The notes under the pieces were generated by a model. That model saw only the letters and a list, made by a program, of their open reading frames with translations, made no database searches and was not told the origin of the DNA. This document shows, piece by piece, positions 42,357-51,775 of a stretch of DNA of 64,000 nucleotides. Location: positions 1,550,001-1,614,000 of the forward strand of contig NZ_CP025979.1 of the NCBI RefSeq assembly GCF_002900365.1. Reading direction: 5' to 3'. The translations under genes and the position numbers were made by a program. The stretch is from Escherichia marmotae (GTDB lineage Bacteria > Pseudomonadota > Gammaproteobacteria > Enterobacterales > Enterobacteriaceae). Within the stretch, counting starts at the first letter, position 1. Each line of letters starts with the position of its first letter.

Positions 42357-44582
42357 ATGCGGTGGATCCTGTTCATCCTCTTCTGCCTGCTGGGCGCACC
42401 TGCCCACGCGGTATCCATACCCGGCGTTACAACCACAACGACAACGGCCCCAACGACTGAACCGGCTCCGGAACCGGATATTGAACAAAAAAAAGCGGCC
42501 TATGGTGCACTGGCGGATGTACTGGATAATGACACCTCGCGCAAAGAGCTGGTCGATCAGTTACGCACCGTCGCCGCCACGCCCCCCGCGGAACCCGTAC
42601 CGAAGATCGTGCCGCCAACGCTGGTTGAAGAGCAAACCGTGCTACAAAAGGTGACCGAAGTCAGTCGCCATTATGGTGAAGCTCTCTCCGCACGCTTCGG
42701 GCAACTTTATCGCAATATTACTGGCTCCCCACATAAACCGTTTAATCCGCAAACCTTCAGCAACGCCCTTACCCATTTTTCCATGCTGGCCGTTTTAGTG
42801 TTTAGTTTTTACTGGCTGGTTCGCCTGTGCGCACTGCCGTTATATCGCAAAATGGGTCTGTGGGCGCGGCAGAAAAATCGTGAGCGCAGTAACTGGTTGC
42901 AGCTTCCGGCGATGATTATCGGTGCGTTTATTATCGACCTGCTGTTACTGGCACTGACATTATTTGTCGGTCAGGTTTTAAGCGACAACCTGAATGCGGG
43001 CAGCCGCACCATTGCTTTTCAACAGAGTCTGTTTCTCAATGCTTTCGCCCTGATTGAATTTTTCAAAGCTGTTTTACGCCTGATTTTCTGCCCGAACGTT
43101 GCTGAACTGCGTCCATTCTCTATTCAGGATGAGAGTGCCCGCTACTGGTGCCGCCGCCTTAGCTGGCTAAGCGGCCTGATTGGTTATGGCCTGATTGTGG
43201 CTGTACCGATTATCTCAAACCAGGTGAATGTGCAAATCGGGGCACTCGCGAACGTCATCATCATGCTGTGTATGACGGTATGGGCGTTGTATCTGATATT
43301 CCGTAATAAAAAAGAGATTACCCAGCATTTGCTCAACTTCGCGGAACACTCACTGGCCTTTTTCAGTCTGTTTATTCGTGCTTTTGCGCTGGTGTGGCAC
43401 TGGCTGGCAAGCGCCTATTTTATCGTGCTGTTTTTCTTCTCGTTATTTGACCCAGGAAACAGCCTGAAATTTATGATGGGCGCGACGGTGCGTAGCCTGG
43501 CGATTATTGGGATCGCGGCGTTTGTTTCCGGTATGTTTTCTCGCTGGCTGGCAAAAACCATTACCCTTTCGCCACACACTCAGCGTAACTATCCGGAACT
43601 GCAAAAACGGCTGAACGGCTGGCTGTCGGCGGCGCTGAAAACGGCACGTATTCTGACAGTGTGCGTAGCGGTGATGCTACTATTCAGCGCCTGGGGACTG
43701 TTCGATTTCTGGAACTGGCTGCAAAACGGCACGGGGCAGAAAACGGTGGATATCCTGATCCGCATCGCTCTCATCCTTTTCTTCTCGGCAGTTGGCTGGA
43801 CGGTTCTCGCCAGTTTGATCGAAAATCGGCTGGCTTCGGATATTCATGGTCGCCCGCTGCCCAGCGCCCGCACGCGTACCCTGCTGACACTGTTTCGCAA
43901 CGCGCTGGCGGTGGTAATCAGTACCATCACCATTATGATTGTGTTGTCGGAAATTGGCGTCAATATTGCGCCGCTACTGGCAGGAGCCGGAGCGTTAGGG
44001 CTGGCGATTTCCTTCGGTTCGCAAACGCTGGTGAAAGATATTATTACCGGGGTGTTTATTCAGTTTGAAAACGGCATGAATACCGGAGATTTAGTCACCA
44101 TCGGGCCGCTGACCGGCACGGTTGAACGCATGTCGATTCGATCCGTAGGCGTGCGCCAGGATACCGGGGCTTATCACATTATTCCGTGGTCCTCGATAAC
44201 CACCTTTGCCAACTTTGTCCGCGGCATTGGCTCTGTGGTGGCGAATTACGATGTTGATCGTCATGAAGATGCCGATAAAGCCAATCAGGCGCTAAAAGAT
44301 GCCGTGGCGGAAGTGATGGAAAATGAAGAAGTTCGCGGGCTGATTATCGGTGAACCTAACTTTGCCGGAATTGTTGGCTTAAGCAATACCGCGTTTACAC
44401 TGCGTGTTTCGTTTACCACGCTGCCACTCAAACAGTGGACAGTACGTTTTGCCCTCGACAGCCAGGTAAAAAAACATTTCGACCAGGCGGGTGTTCGCGC
44501 ACCGGTACAGACTTATCAAGTGCTGCCTGCTCCGGGCGTTACCCCGGCAGAACCATTACTACCGGGAGAACCGACACTTTAA
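42357..44582 (+). CDS. ybiO: mechanosensitive channel YbiO
   Basis: 741-residue MscS-family channel. Signal peptide of 18 residues (MRWILFILFCLLGAPAHA), a periplasmic Thr-rich region, about 10-11 membrane spans, then the conserved MscS core. Pore helix PLLAGAGALGLAISFGSQTLVKDIITG near residues 540-566 and the beta domain GDLVTIGPLTGTVERMSIR follow. It opens under hypo-osmotic stress. The start at 42357 follows GGAGGAG; upstream in-frame codons lack support. Its 3' end overlaps convergent rlmF by 4 bp. Confidence 0.94.
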   Translation: MRWILFILFCLLGAPAHAVSIPGVTTTTTTAPTTEPAPEPDIEQKKAAYGALADVLDNDTSRKELVDQLRTVAATPPAEPVPKIVPPTLVEEQTVLQKVTEVSRHYGEALSARFGQLYRNITGSPHKPFNPQTFSNALTHFSMLAVLVFSFYWLVRLCALPLYRKMGLWARQKNRERSNWLQLPAMIIGAFIIDLLLLALTLFVGQVLSDNLNAGSRTIAFQQSLFLNAFALIEFFKAVLRLIFCPNVAELRPFSIQDESARYWCRRLSWLSGLIGYGLIVAVPIISNQVNVQIGALANVIIMLCMTVWALYLIFRNKKEITQHLLNFAEHSLAFFSLFIRAFALVWHWLASAYFIVLFFFSLFDPGNSLKFMMGATVRSLAIIGIAAFVSGMFSRWLAKTITLSPHTQRNYPELQKRLNGWLSAALKTARILTVCVAVMLLFSAWGLFDFWNWLQNGTGQKTVDILIRIALILFFSAVGWTVLASLIENRLASDIHGRPLPSARTRTLLTLFRNALAVVISTITIMIVLSEIGVNIAPLLAGAGALGLAISFGSQTLVKDIITGVFIQFENGMNTGDLVTIGPLTGTVERMSIRSVGVRQDTGAYHIIPWSSITTFANFVRGIGSVVANYDVDRHEDADKANQALKDAVAEVMENEEVRGLIIGEPNFAGIVGLSNTAFTLRVSFTTLPLKQWTVRFALDSQVKKHFDQAGVRAPVQTYQVLPAPGVTPAEPLLPGEPTL

Positions 44583-45505
44583 CGCTGACGATTGGCAAAA
44601 CGACGACGCTGTTCGTCGTTCATAAAGGTCCAGGCAATGAAGCGGCTCTGCTTTTGCCCCTGGGCCATCTCTTTTTTGACCACTTTCACCGCGCCAACAT
44701 CCGTCAGAGCACGATACAACGGCGGTAAGTTTTCGCCACGAGAAACCAGCGAGGTGAACCACATTACCTGCTTCGCAAAGCCTTTACTCTCTTCAATCAT
44801 CTTTTTGATGAAAGCCACTTCACCGCCTTCGCACCACAGCTCCTGCTGCTGACCGCCAAAGTTCAACGCATCGTCTCTGTTTAATCCGAGATTACGCCGT
44901 TTGCGCTCGCTACCAGCACGCGCTGCCGCGGCAGAGTCGTGGAACGGCGGGTTACACAAGGTTGCGTCATATTGCTCATTTTTATGGATAATGCCGTTAA
45001 AAATAGCACTATTCTCTTTTTGCCGACGCAGGCGGATGGCGCGGTTAAGCCCCGGATTGGCGCTGATGATCGCCTGCGCGCTGCTTAACGCCTGACTGTT
45101 AGTTTCAGTACCGGTAAAACGCCAGCCATATTCATGTACGCCAATCAGCGGATAAATACAGTTCGCGCCAACGCCGATATCCAGAATGCTGGCACTGGCC
45201 GGAATTGTTCCGGTCGCCTCAGCCAGTAAATCGGCAAGATGATGAATATAATCCGCCCGGCCAGGTACTGGCGGACACAGAAAACCGTCAGGAATATCCC
45301 AGTTCGCCACGGCATAAAAATGTGCCAGCAACGCCTTGTTGAGCGCCTTCACCGCCAGCGGATTGGCGAAGTCTACGCTTTGCTCACCGGCAGGGGTAAG
45401 CGTGATAAATTGTTTCAGTTCAGGATTCACCTGACAGAGCGTGGCGAGATCGTAGCGGCTGTGATGACGGTTGCGCGGGTGCAACCCCGGTTTCTGGGCG
45501 GACAT
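44579..45505 (-). CDS. rlmF: 23S rRNA m6A1618 methyltransferase RlmF
   Basis: 308-residue SAM-dependent methyltransferase that methylates A1618 of 23S rRNA. SAM-binding motif LDIGVGANCIYPLIG near residues 108-122 and the N6-adenine catalytic motif NPPF (LCNPPFHDS) near 187. The ATG at 45505 has AAAGGAGAATGCT upstream; a frame 27 codons longer has no ribosome site. Confidence 0.95.
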   Translation of the reverse strand: MSAQKPGLHPRNRHHSRYDLATLCQVNPELKQFITLTPAGEQSVDFANPLAVKALNKALLAHFYAVANWDIPDGFLCPPVPGRADYIHHLADLLAEATGTIPASASILDIGVGANCIYPLIGVHEYGWRFTGTETNSQALSSAQAIISANPGLNRAIRLRRQKENSAIFNGIIHKNEQYDATLCNPPFHDSAAAARAGSERKRRNLGLNRDDALNFGGQQQELWCEGGEVAFIKKMIEESKGFAKQVMWFTSLVSRGENLPPLYRALTDVGAVKVVKKEMAQGQKQSRFIAWTFMNDEQRRRFANRQR

Positions 45506-45780
45506 AGCATTCTCCTTTAAGCAGCGGCGTAAGATACCCGCATAACGCGGCAGGGTAAATATCTGGCTGCGTTTAACATGACTCAAAACCTTAACCTGAC
45601 TGCATTTTTCAGCAATTCACCATAAAAATCAGCACCCTGCATGTCATTGATTTGTCTGGTTTTGTAAAAATACATCGTTCAAAAAACAAGCACATCTCTG
45701 TCAATTTTTTGCGTCATTCTCATCACGCAGGAGACCTACACTTATCAGGCACTACTCGTTGTATTTATGAGGATGTCATT

Positions 45781-46041
45781 ATGAAAAAGTGCCTCGCACT
45801 ACTGCTTGCCACCGTCCTGAGCGGAATCACCTTCACGGCTTATGCCGCGCAACCTCTGAGTAACCAGGACAGCGGTCAACTACGGCCAGCCGGAACCGTT
45901 TCGGCAACCGGTGCATCTAACCTAAGCGATCTGGAGGAAAAACTGGCAGAAAAAGCGCGCGAACAAGGCGCGAAAGGTTATGTCATTAATTCCGCAGGCG
46001 GAAATGATCAGATGTTCGGTACTGCAACCATCTACAAATAA
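45781..46041 (+). CDS. mcbA: small periplasmic DUF1471 protein McbA
   Basis: 86-residue YdgH/BhsA/McbA-like protein. Signal peptide of 22 residues (MKKCLALLLATVLSGITFTAYA/AQP) and one DUF1471 domain containing AGTVSATGASNLSDLEEKLAEKA and YVINSAGG. In K-12 it is repressed by McbR and linked to colanic acid/mucoid control (recalled). Paralogue of ybiJ 4.3 kb downstream. An in-frame extension from 45652 lacks a ribosome site and would hide the signal peptide. Confidence 0.93.
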   Translation: MKKCLALLLATVLSGITFTAYAAQPLSNQDSGQLRPAGTVSATGASNLSDLEEKLAEKAREQGAKGYVINSAGGNDQMFGTATIYK

Positions 46042-46174
46042 CCACACCAACGCAACTGCATTCGCCTCTGGATGCAGTTTTCGCCTGTTTTGTAAGCAAA
46101 AAACATCAAATATGAACACAATGTAAATAAATGTATTTATTTTTCACGCAATGGGTGATAGAAAATCGGCCAGG

Positions 46175-46201
46175 TGATAATGCTTATCAAAATTATTATC
46201 A
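46175..46201. promoter_or_regulatory. Fur box upstream of fiu
   Basis: TGATAATGCTTATCA overlapping a second GATAAT-type array ending ATTATTATCA. This matches overlapping 7-1-7 Fur motifs and predicts iron repression of fiu. Confidence 0.75.
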
Positions 46202-46303
46202 CTTCAAGATTACTATTACGGGATTAACAGTGGCATCGCATCCGCAGAGATGCTTTCTCGTGATAGTGAAAATTTAAACATATAAGAAAAAGTCACCTGC
46301 CAA

Positions 46304-48586
46304 ATGGAAAACAATCGCAATTTCCCTGCCAGACCCTTTCATTCGCTCACGTTCTTTGCTGGCCTTTGTATCGGCATCACGCCTGTGCCACAGGCTCTCG
46401 CCGCAGAAGGGCAACAAAACGCTGATGATACACTGGTTGTCGAGGCATCGACGCCTTCGCTTTATGCGCCACTTAAATCTGCCGATCCAAAATTCTCCCG
46501 CCCGGTCATCGATACCACCCGCACAATGACGGTGATTTCTGAACAGGTGATAAAAGATCAGGGCGCAACCAACCTTACTGACGCGCTAAAAAACGTACCT
46601 GGCGTGGGCGCATTTTTTGCCGGTGAGAATGGTAATTCCACTACCGGCGACGCCATTTATATGCGCGGTGCGGATACCTCTAACAGCATTTATATTGATG
46701 GCATCCGCGATATTGGTAGTGTCTCACGTGACACTTTCAATACCGAACAGGTGGAAGTCATTAAAGGCCCATCCGGCACCGATTACGGACGCAGCGCGCC
46801 GACGGGTTCGATCAATATGATCAGTAAACAGCCACGTAATGACTCTGGTATTGACGCCTCTGCCAGTATTGGTAGCGCCTGGTTCCGTCGCGGCACACTG
46901 GACGTCAATCAGGTGATTGGTGACACCAGCGCAGTGCGCCTGAATGTGATGGGCGAAAAAACGCACGATGCCGGGCGCGATAAGGTTAAAAATGAACGTT
47001 ACGGCGTCGCCCCTTCCGTGGCATTAGGCCTCGGTACGTCGACGCGTTTGTATCTCAACTATTTACACGTTACCCAGCACAACACGCCGGACGGCGGCAT
47101 TCCGACCATTGGTTTGCCTGGTTATTCCGCACCTTCTGCAGGAACGGCGGCACTGAACCATTCCGGTAAAGTGGATACGCATAACTTTTATGGTACGGAC
47201 TCCGATTACGACGATTCGACCACCGATACCGCCACTATGCGTTTTGAACATGACATCAGCGATAACACCACCATTCGTAATACCACCCGCTGGTCGCGCG
47301 TGAAGCAGGATTATCTGATGACGGCGATTATGGGCGGAGCATCGAATATTACCCAGCCCACCAGCAATGTGGATAGCTGGACGTGGTCACGCACGGCGAA
47401 TACTAAAGATGTGAGTAATAAAATCCTCACCAACCAGACTAACCTGACGTCGGCGTTCTATACCGGTTCAATCGCCCATGATGTCAGTACCGGCGTGGAA
47501 TTTACCCGCGAAACGCAGACCAACTACGGCGTTAATCCGGTGACGTTACCGCCGGTGAACATTTACCATCCTGACAGCAGCATTCATCCTGGCAGTCTGA
47601 CGCGCAACGGTGCCAATGCTAACGGTCAGACAGATACCTTCGCGATTTATGCCTTCGATACGCTGCGAATCACCCGTGATTTTGAGCTGAACGGCGGGAT
47701 CCGTCTGGACAATTATCATACTGAATATGACAGTGCTACCGCCTGCGGCGGCAGTGGTCGCGGTGCCGTCACCTGCCCAACTGGCGCGGCAAACGGTTCT
47801 CCGGTCACCACCGTTGACACCGCCAGGTCGGGCAATCTGGTCAACTGGAAAGCCGGGGCGCTGTATCATCTGACGGAAAATGGCAATGTCTACGTCAACT
47901 ATGCTGTTTCCCAACAACCGCCTGGCGGCAGCAACTTCGCTCTTGCACAGTCTGGCAGCGGTAACAGCGCCAACCGCACCGACTTTAAACCGCAAAAAGC
48001 GAAGACCAGCGAAATTGGCACCAAATGGCAAGTGCTGGATAAACGCCTGCTACTAACTGCCGCGCTGTTCCGTACCGATATCGAAAATGAAGTTGAGCAA
48101 AACGACGACGGGACTTACTCGCAGTACGGTAAAAAGCGCGTCGAAGGCTATGAGATTTCCGTGGCTGGAAATATCACTCCCGCATGGCAGGTGATTGGCG
48201 GATATACCCAGCAAAAAGCGACCATTAAAAATGGTGCGGACGTGGCTCAGGATGGTTCGTCATCACTGCCGTATACGCCAGAACACGCCTTTACCTTATG
48301 GAGCCAGTATCAGGCAACGGATGATATCTCCATTGGCGCAGGCGCACGCTATATCGGCAGTATGCATAAAGGTTCTGACGGCGCGGTGGGAACTCCGGCG
48401 TTTACTGAAGGTTATTGGGTTGCCGATGCCAAATTGGGCTATCGCGTCAATCGCAACCTCGATTTCCAGTTAAACGTCTACAACCTGTTTGATACCAATT
48501 ACGTGGCCTCGATTAACAAGAGCGGCTACCGCTATCATCCGGGCGAGCCAAGAACCTTCCTGCTCACCGCCAATATGCATTTCTGA
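46304..48586 (+). CDS. fiu: TonB-dependent catecholate siderophore receptor Fiu
   Basis: 760-residue outer-membrane receptor for monomeric catechols such as dihydroxybenzoate. It also takes up catechol cephalosporins. Signal peptide of about 31 residues, TonB box DDTLVVEA near 42, plug domain with DALKNVPGVGAF and YMRGADTSNSIYIDGIRD, a 22-strand barrel and a C-terminal aromatic (NMHF). Uptake is powered by TonB-ExbBD. Fur box upstream. It may share a transcript with ybiX although a REP cluster lies between them. Confidence 0.95.
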   Translation: MENNRNFPARPFHSLTFFAGLCIGITPVPQALAAEGQQNADDTLVVEASTPSLYAPLKSADPKFSRPVIDTTRTMTVISEQVIKDQGATNLTDALKNVPGVGAFFAGENGNSTTGDAIYMRGADTSNSIYIDGIRDIGSVSRDTFNTEQVEVIKGPSGTDYGRSAPTGSINMISKQPRNDSGIDASASIGSAWFRRGTLDVNQVIGDTSAVRLNVMGEKTHDAGRDKVKNERYGVAPSVALGLGTSTRLYLNYLHVTQHNTPDGGIPTIGLPGYSAPSAGTAALNHSGKVDTHNFYGTDSDYDDSTTDTATMRFEHDISDNTTIRNTTRWSRVKQDYLMTAIMGGASNITQPTSNVDSWTWSRTANTKDVSNKILTNQTNLTSAFYTGSIAHDVSTGVEFTRETQTNYGVNPVTLPPVNIYHPDSSIHPGSLTRNGANANGQTDTFAIYAFDTLRITRDFELNGGIRLDNYHTEYDSATACGGSGRGAVTCPTGAANGSPVTTVDTARSGNLVNWKAGALYHLTENGNVYVNYAVSQQPPGGSNFALAQSGSGNSANRTDFKPQKAKTSEIGTKWQVLDKRLLLTAALFRTDIENEVEQNDDGTYSQYGKKRVEGYEISVAGNITPAWQVIGGYTQQKATIKNGADVAQDGSSSLPYTPEHAFTLWSQYQATDDISIGAGARYIGSMHKGSDGAVGTPAFTEGYWVADAKLGYRVNRNLDFQLNVYNLFDTNYVASINKSGYRYHPGEPRTFLLTANMHF

Positions 48587-48636
48587 TTCAGATATGGGGC
48601 GCAGGACTTACTAAGATTGATGGCGAGAACAGGACT

Positions 48637-48735
48637 GCCTGATGCGCTGCGCTTATCAGGCCTACAAGGTTGTACAACACGTTGAGTTCACATCATTTGG
48701 TAGGCCGGATAAGGCATTCACGCCGCATCCGGCAT
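48637..48735. repeat. REP/BIME between fiu and ybiX
   Basis: GCCTGATGCGCTGCGCTTATCAGGC (from 48638) and an opposed GGCCGGATAAGGC...GCCGCATCCGGC unit (48703-48733). It forms stable hairpins that may separate fiu from ybiX expression. Confidence 0.85.
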
Positions 48736-48797
48736 GAACAAAGCACCTGCTGTTAAAAATCGGTGTGGGGTGAAGCCCCACTTTTTGGAGAACTTGT

Positions 48798-49475
48798 ATG
48801 ATGTACCACATTCCCGGCGTGTTATCGCCACAGGACGTCGCACGTCTTCGTGAACAACTGGAACAAGCCGAATGGATTGATGGTCGTGTCACCACTGGCG
48901 CGCAGGGCGCACAAGTTAAGAGCAATCAGCAAGTGGACACCCGCAGCGCGTTATATGCCGCATTGCAAACTGAGGTGCTTAACGCGGTTAACCAGAACGC
49001 ATTGTTCTTTGCCGCCGCTTTACCACGCACTATCTCCACGCCACTGTTTAATCGCTACCAGCACAATGAAACCTATGGTTTTCATGTGGATGGCGCAGTA
49101 CGCAGTCATCCGCAAAACGGCTGGATGCGCACAGACCTTTCTGCGACGCTGTTTTTGAGCGATCCACAAAGCTATGAAGGCGGCGAACTGGTCGTCAATG
49201 ACACCTTCGGGCAGCATCGGGTAAAACTCCCGGCAGGCGATCTGGTGTTGTATCCTTCGAGTAGCCTGCACAGCGTAACGCCCGTCACGCGCGGCGTGCG
49301 GGTGGCCTCGTTTATGTGGATCCAGTCGATGATCCGCGATGATAAAAAGCGCGCCATGCTATTCGATTTGGACAACAACATTCAGTCGCTGAAAAACCGC
49401 TTTGGTGAAGGTGAAGAAATCCTGTCGCTACTCAATCTTTATCACAATCTGCTGCGAGAATGGTCGGAGATCTGA
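48798..49475 (+). CDS. ybiX: PKHD-type Fe(II)/2-oxoglutarate hydroxylase YbiX (PiuC)
   Basis: 225-residue 2-oxoglutarate-dependent oxygenase. Iron ligands H-x-D in YGFHVDGAVR (near 96-98) and a later His in SSLHSVTPVTRGVR (near 157); the Arg (near 167) binds 2-oxoglutarate. The substrate is unknown, but the gene is regularly paired with Fiu/PiuA-type iron receptors, so a role in siderophore or iron metabolism is likely. Confidence 0.92.
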   Translation: MMYHIPGVLSPQDVARLREQLEQAEWIDGRVTTGAQGAQVKSNQQVDTRSALYAALQTEVLNAVNQNALFFAAALPRTISTPLFNRYQHNETYGFHVDGAVRSHPQNGWMRTDLSATLFLSDPQSYEGGELVVNDTFGQHRVKLPAGDLVLYPSSSLHSVTPVTRGVRVASFMWIQSMIRDDKKRAMLFDLDNNIQSLKNRFGEGEEILSLLNLYHNLLREWSEI

Positions 49476-49548
49476 CAGTTGAACTGCCAGAGTTTGTCCC
49501 TATATTAGCTACACTTAATTGTACAAGCATTGATATGGGGAGGACGAT

Positions 49549-49815
49549 ATGGCATCCGGTTGGGCTAATGATGACGCCGTCAACGAACAGATCAACAGTA
49601 CAATTGAAGATGCGGTTGCCCGCGCTCGGGGTGAAATCCCGCGTGGTGAAAGCCAGTATGAATGTGAAGAGTGCGGTGCTCCCATCCCGCAGGCCCGTCG
49701 GGAAGCCATTCCTGGCGTGCGCTTATGCATCCACTGCCAGCAGGAGAAAGATTTACAAAAACATTCTTATGCAGGATATAATCGCAGAGGCTCGAAGGAC
49801 AGCCAGTTACGTTAA
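49549..49815 (+). CDS. ybiI: DksA/TraR-type zinc-finger protein YbiI
   Basis: 88-residue protein with a C4 zinc finger: CEECGAPIPQARREAIPGVRLCIHC, near residues 38-62. It lacks the long coiled coil of DksA and resembles the short TraR class, which can bind the RNA polymerase secondary channel. Function in the cell is unknown. The ATG follows GGGGAGG. Confidence 0.9.
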   Translation: MASGWANDDAVNEQINSTIEDAVARARGEIPRGESQYECEECGAPIPQARREAIPGVRLCIHCQQEKDLQKHSYAGYNRRGSKDSQLR

Positions 49816-50078
49816 CTACAACTGGCATGGAGTACAGCAAGTATAATTTGCATTTTGCGTGGCATTCCGTGCCTTTAACGCAGCCGTAACTGACACGCGG
49901 TACAAAATTGAATCATAAGCACGACAAATAGATGAATTATCAGCATCTTAGATATCAATCAATTTATTTGAACAAGGCGGTCAATTCTCTTCGATTTTAT
50001 CTCTCGTGAAAAAACGTGATACTCATCACATCGACGAAACAACGTCACTTAAACAAAATCACCTGCGAGAGATTAATT

Positions 50079-50339
50079 ATGAAAACTATCAATACTGTTG
50101 TTGCTGCTATGGCTCTTTCAACTCTGTCATTTGGCGTGTTCGCGGCACAACCGGTAACGGCATCCCAGGCACAAAGCATGAATAAAATCGGCGTAGTTTC
50201 TGCCGATGGCGCATCCACCCTCGACGCGCTGGAAGCAAAACTGGCAGAAAAAGCTGCGGCGGCTGGTGCCAGTGGATACAGCATTACTTCTGCCACCAAC
50301 AACAATAAATTAAGCGGAACTGCGGTTATCTATAAGTAA
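50079..50339 (+). CDS. ybiJ: small periplasmic DUF1471 protein YbiJ
   Basis: 86-residue secreted protein, paralogue of McbA. Signal peptide of 22 residues (MKTINTVVAAMALSTLSFGVFA/AQP). The DUF1471 domain has VVSADGASTLDALEAKLAEKAAAAGA and the ending GTAVIYK, the same pattern as McbA. Function unknown; relatives respond to stress and envelope state. The ATG follows GCGAGAG. Confidence 0.93.
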   Translation: MKTINTVVAAMALSTLSFGVFAAQPVTASQAQSMNKIGVVSADGASTLDALEAKLAEKAAAAGASGYSITSATNNNKLSGTAVIYK

Positions 50340-50344
50340 TTCCA

Positions 50345-50450
50345 AGGCCGGATAAGGTGTTTACGTCGCATCCGGCAACAAGTGCCTGATGCGACGCTAC
50401 CGCGTCTTATCAGGCCTACAAAATCCGAACCGTTGACCGGCATCCGGCAA
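50345..50450. repeat. REP/BIME after ybiJ
   Basis: GGCCGGATAAGGTGTTTACG...GCATCCGGC, then GCCTGATGCGACGC...GCGTCTTATCAGGC, and a decayed third CCGGCATCCGGC. Confidence 0.85.
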
Positions 50451-50522
50451 AAGGATTTCCCTGTCTGTTTACCGACAGACGCATGTGCTCTAACCCTCAT
50501 TGATCCTATGTTACCCTTGTTT

Positions 50523-50551
50523 GCCCGTCCGTCACTGGACGGGCTTTTTTT
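50523..50551 (+). terminator. Rho-independent terminator facing hcxB
   Basis: GCCCGTCC / GGACGGGC 8-bp stem, 6-nt loop, seven T. It ends transcripts from ybiJ before convergent hcxB. Confidence 0.88.
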
Positions 50552-50561
50552 CGCTGGCTGA

Positions 50562-51635
50562 CTATTGGCAGAAAGTCTGCAACGTCGCTTCTGGTACACC
50601 AATTTGCCGCGCCGCGTCACAAATCGCCTGCCAGCTCCCGGCATCTAACGGGATCCCCAGCTCCTGCCGTTCACGGCGCATATTCACTTCCCATTCGCCT
50701 GGCAGCAAAATCGGCTTATCTTCATCATGCGGCGAAGCTTTCACCCACTCGGCAAAGGCTTCGGTCTGCTCTGCACAATCTGGCGCGCCGAACAATTCCG
50801 GGTTAACGATGATGGTGGTCATACAGTTAAGAATGGTATCGGGGCTGGTTTGTAACGTTTCCTGATGGGTCGTTTTGCCGCCGGAAAGCGCACCACCAAG
50901 AATTTCGCACATCGCCGCCAGGGCATAACCTTTATGTTCGGCAAAGGTCAGCAGTGATCCCAACGGTGACTCCTGCATCACTGCCGGATTGGTCGTCGGC
51001 ACGCCGTTAACATCAATCAGGCAGCCTGGCGGTACGGGCACACCTTTATGCCAGGCGACACGGGTTTTGCCAAATGCAATGGCGCTGGTGGCATAATCAA
51101 GCAACAGCGGGAAGTTATCCTTTCGTGGAAAGACCACGCAGAACGGATTGGTGCCGAAGCGACGATCGTGACCATGGAACGGTGCCACCATCGGAATCCC
51201 CACTACGCTCACAAAGTGAACAGAGACAAACCCCGCCGCTGCGCACTGTTCCGCCCAGTAACCGATACGCCCGATATGATGAGAGTTACGCAGTGCCACA
51301 GCAGCAATTCCGTGCTGACGCGCTTTTTCAATGCCAAGTGTCATGGCCTCGTACGCCGCCACCTGACCGAATGCACGATCGCCATCAAGCGTGACCACTG
51401 CCCCCGCATCTTTGACAATTTTAGCGTGATGGTTGATTTGCAAAGAACCCAGTCGCCAGGAATGCACATAGCTCGGGATCATGCCAATCCCATGTGAATC
51501 ATGCCCTGCCAGATTTGCCGCAATTAAATGATCTGCTACTAGTTTTGCTTCCTGTTCCTCGCTACCCATCTGACGAAACACAGTCAGAATAAAGTTGTGC
51601 AGCGTCCGGGCATGAAAGCGATGACCACTTGCCAT
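50562..51635 (-). CDS. hcxB: hydroxycarboxylate dehydrogenase HcxB (YbiC)
   Basis: 357-residue NAD(P)-dependent oxidoreductase of the LDH2/MDH2 family. In K-12 it reduces 2-oxoacids such as hydroxyphenylpyruvate. Family features: GHDSHGIGMIPSY near residue 45, RNSHHIGRIGYWAEQCA near 117, GTNPFCVVFPR near 170 and KGYALAAMCEILGGALSGG near 245. The K-12 protein as I recall it is 4 residues longer (…CQQLAS); here a CAG codon became TAG. The loss of four tail residues is unlikely to matter. Confidence 0.92.
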   Translation of the reverse strand: MASGHRFHARTLHNFILTVFRQMGSEEQEAKLVADHLIAANLAGHDSHGIGMIPSYVHSWRLGSLQINHHAKIVKDAGAVVTLDGDRAFGQVAAYEAMTLGIEKARQHGIAAVALRNSHHIGRIGYWAEQCAAAGFVSVHFVSVVGIPMVAPFHGHDRRFGTNPFCVVFPRKDNFPLLLDYATSAIAFGKTRVAWHKGVPVPPGCLIDVNGVPTTNPAVMQESPLGSLLTFAEHKGYALAAMCEILGGALSGGKTTHQETLQTSPDTILNCMTTIIVNPELFGAPDCAEQTEAFAEWVKASPHDEDKPILLPGEWEVNMRRERQELGIPLDAGSWQAICDAARQIGVPEATLQTFCQ

Positions 51636-51740
51636 AGTTAACTCCTGTTTATGTTATATGCCTGTTGCTTTTTTATGCTGCGCGCCGCACGCGGGAAGGT
51701 CAATAAATATGCTGCAATTTCATGTTGCTGTGGAGTAAAG

Positions 51741-51764
51741 GCCGGATGACGCTCATCATCCGGC
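51741..51764. repeat. single REP-type hairpin between ybiB and hcxB
   Basis: GCCGGATGA / TCATCCGGC 9-bp stem with a 6-nt loop, just past the ybiB stop. It may act as the 3' end of dinG-ybiB. Confidence 0.65.
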
Positions 51765-51775
51765 AGGGGGAGAAA

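Noticed and set aside
45652..45780. N-terminal extension of mcbA
   Set aside because: Would hide the signal peptide; no ribosome site.
46338..46347. CTTTCATTCG inside fiu as another copy of the ybiY/ybiV/ybiU operator
   Set aside because: Only half of the palindrome is present and it lies in coding sequence.
47546..48031. 161-codon minus-strand open frame inside fiu
   Set aside because: Shadow frame; fiu is intact and matches the family along its whole length.
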